A DNA stretch of 34,741 nt. It comes from Hydrogenophaga sp. (GTDB lineage: Bacteria; Pseudomonadota; Gammaproteobacteria; Burkholderiales; Burkholderiaceae_C). A program made the translations under genes and the position numbers. Positions within the stretch are counted from its first letter, which is position 1, and each line of letters opens with the position of its first letter. The DNA lies in the NCBI RefSeq assembly GCF_026125825.1, contig NZ_JAHCKK010000051.1, positions 1-34,741 of the forward strand. Direction: 5' to 3'. A model generated the notes under the pieces. That model ran no database searches. It was not told the origin of the DNA and was given only the letters and a program-made list of their open reading frames with translations. Below are positions 31,730 through 34,741 of this stretch, piece by piece.

Positions 31730-32830
31730 TCAGGCGGCCGAGAGCCCGTCGACCGCTTGGAACAGGGCCTGCCGCGCCTGCGCCACGATCTGCGCCTTCC
31801 ACTCGTCGGTGTCCACGTAGAACGCGGTCAAGGTGCGCGCCTTGATCGCGGCGCGCAGCTCGGCCGGGGCTTCCGGATGCAAGTGCTGCCAGTGATCGCC
31901 GCGCAGCGCGTCGATCACCTCGGTCACGGGCACGGTGCCGTACTCCATGGCGATGCCGGTGTACTCGGCCTGCGGGCACTCTTCATAGGCCGAGCACCAC
32001 ATCAGCCCGGTGAGCAGGGCCGAGGTGGACGAGCCGTCGTAGATCGAGGTCACCGGGGTCTTGCCGTCGCCGCCCCACCAGGCCCGCGCGCGCTCCAGTG
32101 CGGCCGCGTCGTCGGCACACGCAAAGATGCGTTCGCCCAGGCCCGAAGGCCCAAGACCTGTGTGAAGGTCGATCCATGCGAGACGGCGGGCCTGGCGGCC
32201 GTACCGGCGCAGCACCGCGCGCAGCGTCTGGTTGCTCCAGGTGGCGGCGGTGCCGCCAAAGAACAGGCCGTCGGCGAATGCGTGCTGGCCCTGTGTCACC
32301 GCCGCCTGGTAACGCGCGAGGCCATGCTGGTCGATGTAGGCCTGGATCGCGGCCTCGTTCTGCGGCGTCGGCGGCCACTGGGCGGGCAGCAACAGGTCGT
32401 GCAGCTCGGCATAGGCCGGGTTCTGCGGCAGCGGCCGGCCGAAATCCTGGAAGTTGCGGTTGAGGTCGACGTTCTCGTTCGTCACGCGGCGCACCCACGA
32501 GAAGCCGTGGGGGTTGAGCGCATGGATGTACAGCACCGCGACACCGGCTTGGCGGGCGTGCTCGCGCCACTCGGCGTCGTGCGCGGCGAACACCTGCACG
32601 CCCGAGCCGCAATAGCCCTCCACACCATGGCAGGCGCTGCTGACGATCAGCAGGCGCTGAGCATCGGGCGAGCCGTCGAGCGCCACGTCCATCGCCAGCG
32701 TCTCGCCGTCGCGGCCGGGCAGCGGGTGGTTGTGGCTGGTGATGGCCATGCCAGCCGCGGCCGCGCCTTCGAGAAAGCGCACCCGGGCGCGGGCGTAAGA
32801 AGGAGAAAAAGCGTCCTGGGGCGCGATCAA
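31730..32830 (-). CDS. DUF2817 family M14-like metallopeptidase
   Basis: A 366-residue protein of the DUF2817 family, related to zinc carboxypeptidases (M14). The zinc signature H68-G-V-E71 (SSACHGVEGYCGSG) is present, with the substrate-side NENVDLNRNF (typical NP-R type segment), and the third metal ligand is probably in AWIDLHTGLG. The C-terminal GIAMEYGTVP holds a likely catalytic Glu. Start: TTG 32830 overlaps the previous stop as TTGA, has GGGGGT just upstream, and begins MIAPQDAFSPSYARARVRFLEGA, as family members do. The first ATG (32749) would cut off 27 residues of the conserved N-terminus. It is coupled to the M20 hydrolase and may act on the same peptide or amide. Confidence 0.85.
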   Translation of the reverse strand: MIAPQDAFSPSYARARVRFLEGAAAAGMAITSHNHPLPGRDGETLAMDVALDGSPDAQRLLIVSSACHGVEGYCGSGVQVFAAHDAEWREHARQAGVAVLYIHALNPHGFSWVRRVTNENVDLNRNFQDFGRPLPQNPAYAELHDLLLPAQWPPTPQNEAAIQAYIDQHGLARYQAAVTQGQHAFADGLFFGGTAATWSNQTLRAVLRRYGRQARRLAWIDLHTGLGPSGLGERIFACADDAAALERARAWWGGDGKTPVTSIYDGSSTSALLTGLMWCSAYEECPQAEYTGIAMEYGTVPVTEVIDALRGDHWQHLHPEAPAELRAAIKARTLTAFYVDTDEWKAQIVAQARQALFQAVDGLSAA

Positions 32831-34041
32831 GCGGCACCCCCGGTGCGCGGCTGGCCCAGCCACTTCTCGGCCAGTCGCACCCAGAAGGTCGCCCCCAGCG
32901 GAATCAGATCGTCGTTGAAGTCGTAGCTGGGGTTGTGCAGCATGCAGGGGCCGCCGCCGTGGCCCATCTCGCGGTGCGCGCCATCGCCGTTGGCGATGAA
33001 GGCATAGCACCCCGGCCTTGCCTGCAGCATGTAGGCGAAGTCCTCCGCGCCCATGGTGGGTTCCTGCTCCAGCACGCGGTCCGCGCCGACGATCTCGGCC
33101 ATCACCTCGCGCGCGAACGCGGTCTCGGCCGGGTGGTTGATGGTGGGCGGGTAATTGCGATGGAACTTGAACTCCACCGTGGCGCCGAAGGCCGCGCAGG
33201 TGTGCTCGGCGATCTCCTGCATGCGGCGCTCGATCAGGTCGAGCACCTCGTAGGTGAAGGTGCGCACCGTGCCCTGGATCTCGCAGCTGTCGGGCACCAC
33301 GTTGGTGGCCTCGCCGGTGTGGATCATGGTGACGGAGATGACGCCAGCGTCCACCGGCTTCTTGTTGCGCGTGATGATGGTCTGGAAGGCCTGCACCATC
33401 TGGCAGGCCACGGGCACCGGGTCGATGCCGTTGTGAGGAAGCGCGGCGTGCGAGCCCTTGCCCCGGATGACGATGTGGAACTCGTTGCTCGACGCCATGA
33501 CCGGGCCGGCGCTGGCGGCGAACGTGCCCACGGGCAGGCCGGGCCAGTTGTGCATGCCGAACACGGCCTCCACCGGGAACTGCTCGAACAGCCCGTCCTT
33601 GATCATCTCGCGCGCGCCGCCGCCACCCTCTTCGGCTGGCTGGAAGATCAGGTAGACCGTGCCGTCGAAGTTGCGGTGCTTCGCAAAATGCTGCGCCGCC
33701 GCCAGCAGCATGGCCACGTGGCCGTCGTGGCCGCAGGCGTGCATCTTGCCGGCGTGCTGGCTGGCGTGCGCGAAGGTGTTGTGCTCCTGCATGGGCAGGG
33801 CGTCCATGTCGGCGCGCAGGGCGATGCGGTCCTTGCCGCCCGGCACGTCCAGGTCGGCGACAAAACCTTCGCCCCAGAAATTGCGGCGCACCTTCAGGCC
33901 GAGCTTTTCCATCGCGTCGGCGGTGACCTGGCCGGTGCGTTTTTCCTTCAGCGAGAGTTCGGGGTGTTTGTGCAGGTCTCGGCGGGTGCTGACCAGCCAC
34001 TCGCGGCAGGCCTGCGCGGCATCCAGCAATGCGTGTGTCAT
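32827..34041 (-). CDS. M20 family amidohydrolase (hippurate hydrolase/N-acyl amino acid type)
   Basis: A 404-residue zinc (or Mn) amidohydrolase. Metal and catalytic segments: ALRADMDALPMQE (74-86), MHACGHDGH (100-108, with Cys103 and His105 as in the HipO/IAA-amino acid hydrolase group), QPAEEGGGGA (134-143, catalytic Glu137 and metal Glu138), FGMHNWPGLPVG, and the C-terminal MGAEDFAYM and LHNPSYDFND. The dimerisation domain lies at about 185-300. The family cleaves N-acyl or N-aroyl amino acids such as hippurate. ATG 34041 has GGAGA with proper spacing; the open frame upstream reaches into the previous gene. It is probably in an operon with the DUF2817 gene (4-base overlap). Confidence 0.93.
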   Translation of the reverse strand: MTHALLDAAQACREWLVSTRRDLHKHPELSLKEKRTGQVTADAMEKLGLKVRRNFWGEGFVADLDVPGGKDRIALRADMDALPMQEHNTFAHASQHAGKMHACGHDGHVAMLLAAAQHFAKHRNFDGTVYLIFQPAEEGGGGAREMIKDGLFEQFPVEAVFGMHNWPGLPVGTFAASAGPVMASSNEFHIVIRGKGSHAALPHNGIDPVPVACQMVQAFQTIITRNKKPVDAGVISVTMIHTGEATNVVPDSCEIQGTVRTFTYEVLDLIERRMQEIAEHTCAAFGATVEFKFHRNYPPTINHPAETAFAREVMAEIVGADRVLEQEPTMGAEDFAYMLQARPGCYAFIANGDGAHREMGHGGGPCMLHNPSYDFNDDLIPLGATFWVRLAEKWLGQPRTGGAA

Positions 34042-34076
34042 CGGGCGGTCTCCGGGTACAGGATACCAGCGGCGGG

Positions 34077-34741
34077 CTACACGCGCCGCGTATTGATCTT
34101 CTGGTGCGGGCGGCGCTTCAGCACTTCGCCGGGCCGCGGCCTTGGAATCTGCCACGCCACACGGGTGTTGTCGTCGGCCCAGCGCGTCAGTTCGTTCAGG
34201 CGGGCTTCCAATTCACGCCTCGCGGCGGCGATCTCGCGCGGGCCTGCGTCGGGCGCCACGCGCAGCGGCGGGCCGAAACGATACTGAACACGCGACAGCG
34301 GCAGCGGGATCATCATCTGGTCCCAGGCACGGTGCAACTGGGCCACACGCGACCCCGCCCAGGTGAAGGGATAAACCGGCAGGCCGGACATCTTGGCCAG
34401 CAGGATCGGGCCGGGTTTCATTTCATAGCGCGGGCCGCGCGGCCCGTCGCCCACGGTGAACAGGTTGAAGCCCTGGCGCAGGCGATCCATGGCCTGCTTG
34501 AGCGCGGCCACGCCCTCGCGGCTGCTGCTGCCGCGGATTACCCCGCCGCCGGATTCGCGGATCATGCGCGCCAACAGTTCGCCATCGCGGCTGGCTGACA
34601 CGATGGTTTCCAGCCGGTAGGCCATGTTGCGCCGGCCAAACAGGTCGTGGTAGGTCAGCGCGCCGGCCAGCCGGTTGTGCCAACTTACAAACAGCGCGCT
34701 GGTGTGGCCCAGCAGCAGGTCCTCGCGGATGGCTTCGTCGC
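34077..34741 (-). CDS. DUF374 lysophospholipid acyltransferase family protein (N-terminus cut by window)
   Basis: About 220 residues are visible; the frame stays open to the last base, so the start lies outside the window. The visible part begins EDLLLGHTSALFVSWHNRL, with the SWHNR motif in place of the usual HxxxxD-type acyltransferase signature. It continues through YRLETIVSASRDGELLARMI, GGVIRGSSSREGVAALKQ, FTVGDGPRGPRYEMKPGPILLAKMSGLPVYP and FTWAGSRV, all typical of DUF374 proteins. Only about 20-40 N-terminal residues should be missing, including a membrane-anchoring helix. The family is thought to acylate lysophospholipids or lipid A-like precursors. It ends 35 bases before the M20 gene on the same strand. 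Confidence 0.88.
   Translation of the reverse strand, partial: DEAIREDLLLGHTSALFVSWHNRLAGALTYHDLFGRRNMAYRLETIVSASRDGELLARMIRESGGGVIRGSSSREGVAALKQAMDRLRQGFNLFTVGDGPRGPRYEMKPGPILLAKMSGLPVYPFTWAGSRVAQLHRAWDQMMIPLPLSRVQYRFGPPLRVAPDAGPREIAAARRELEARLNELTRWADDNTRVAWQIPRPRPGEVLKRRPHQKINTRRV

Overview
The window is a high-GC stretch of bacterial chromosome. Gene content, extreme third-position GC, and a dispersed GC-rich repeat lying just 3' of three minus-strand genes point to a betaproteobacterium of the Burkholderiales, most like Comamonadaceae (Hydrogenophaga/Acidovorax/Variovorax type). This placement is inference, since no rRNA or marker tree is available. Coding density is very high. No gene-free stretch exceeds about 210 bases, and I see no tRNA, rRNA, CRISPR array, insertion sequence or phage gene.

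Layout. (1) 1-7658, plus strand: an aromatic-compound catabolic operon. It holds a MarR regulator (cut by the window start), a LigB-type extradiol dioxygenase, a ferredoxin reductase and a Rieske ferredoxin, an ACMSD-like amidohydrolase/decarboxylase, a VOC-fold extradiol dioxygenase, a fumarylacetoacetase-family hydrolase and an MhpA-like flavin hydroxylase. Several junctions are 4-base start/stop overlaps. The terminal Rieske oxygenase that the electron chain should serve is not in the window. Codon composition changes inside the amidohydrolase gene, so the operon looks assembled from two sources. (2) 7559-10440, minus strand: a two-gene operon of a radical SAM protein and a DUF4130-UdgX fusion, with a near-perfect LexA (SOS) box touching the start codon. 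This is the best candidate here for a poorly described system. (3) 10505-13100: a MarR regulator divergent from a tannase/feruloyl-esterase-like lipoprotein. (4) 13110-16340: an enoyl-CoA hydratase, divergent from a PlpD-like (type Vd) patatin-barrel protein.

(5) 16451-24145, minus strand: a long fatty-acid beta-oxidation operon headed by a TetR regulator, then a 598-residue acyl-CoA dehydrogenase, a DUF2147 secreted protein, a FadN-type dehydrogenase/hydratase, a thiolase and a thioesterase. (6) 24299-26011, minus strand: slmA (nucleoid occlusion) and argB. (7) 26166-31729: a 661-residue two-domain reductase matching alcohol-forming fatty acyl-CoA reductases, divergent from a phasin, then a cytosolic patatin, a TetR regulator and a helical-repeat protein. 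Together these suggest neutral-lipid or polyester granule metabolism. (8) 31730-34741, minus strand: a DUF2817 M14-like peptidase, an M20 amidohydrolase, and a DUF374 acyltransferase cut by the window end.

Functionally the window joins aromatic ring degradation, fatty acyl-CoA turnover and storage-lipid handling, with a small SOS-linked DNA repair operon between them. Family assignments come from reading translated sequence and remembered family signatures; no database search was run.
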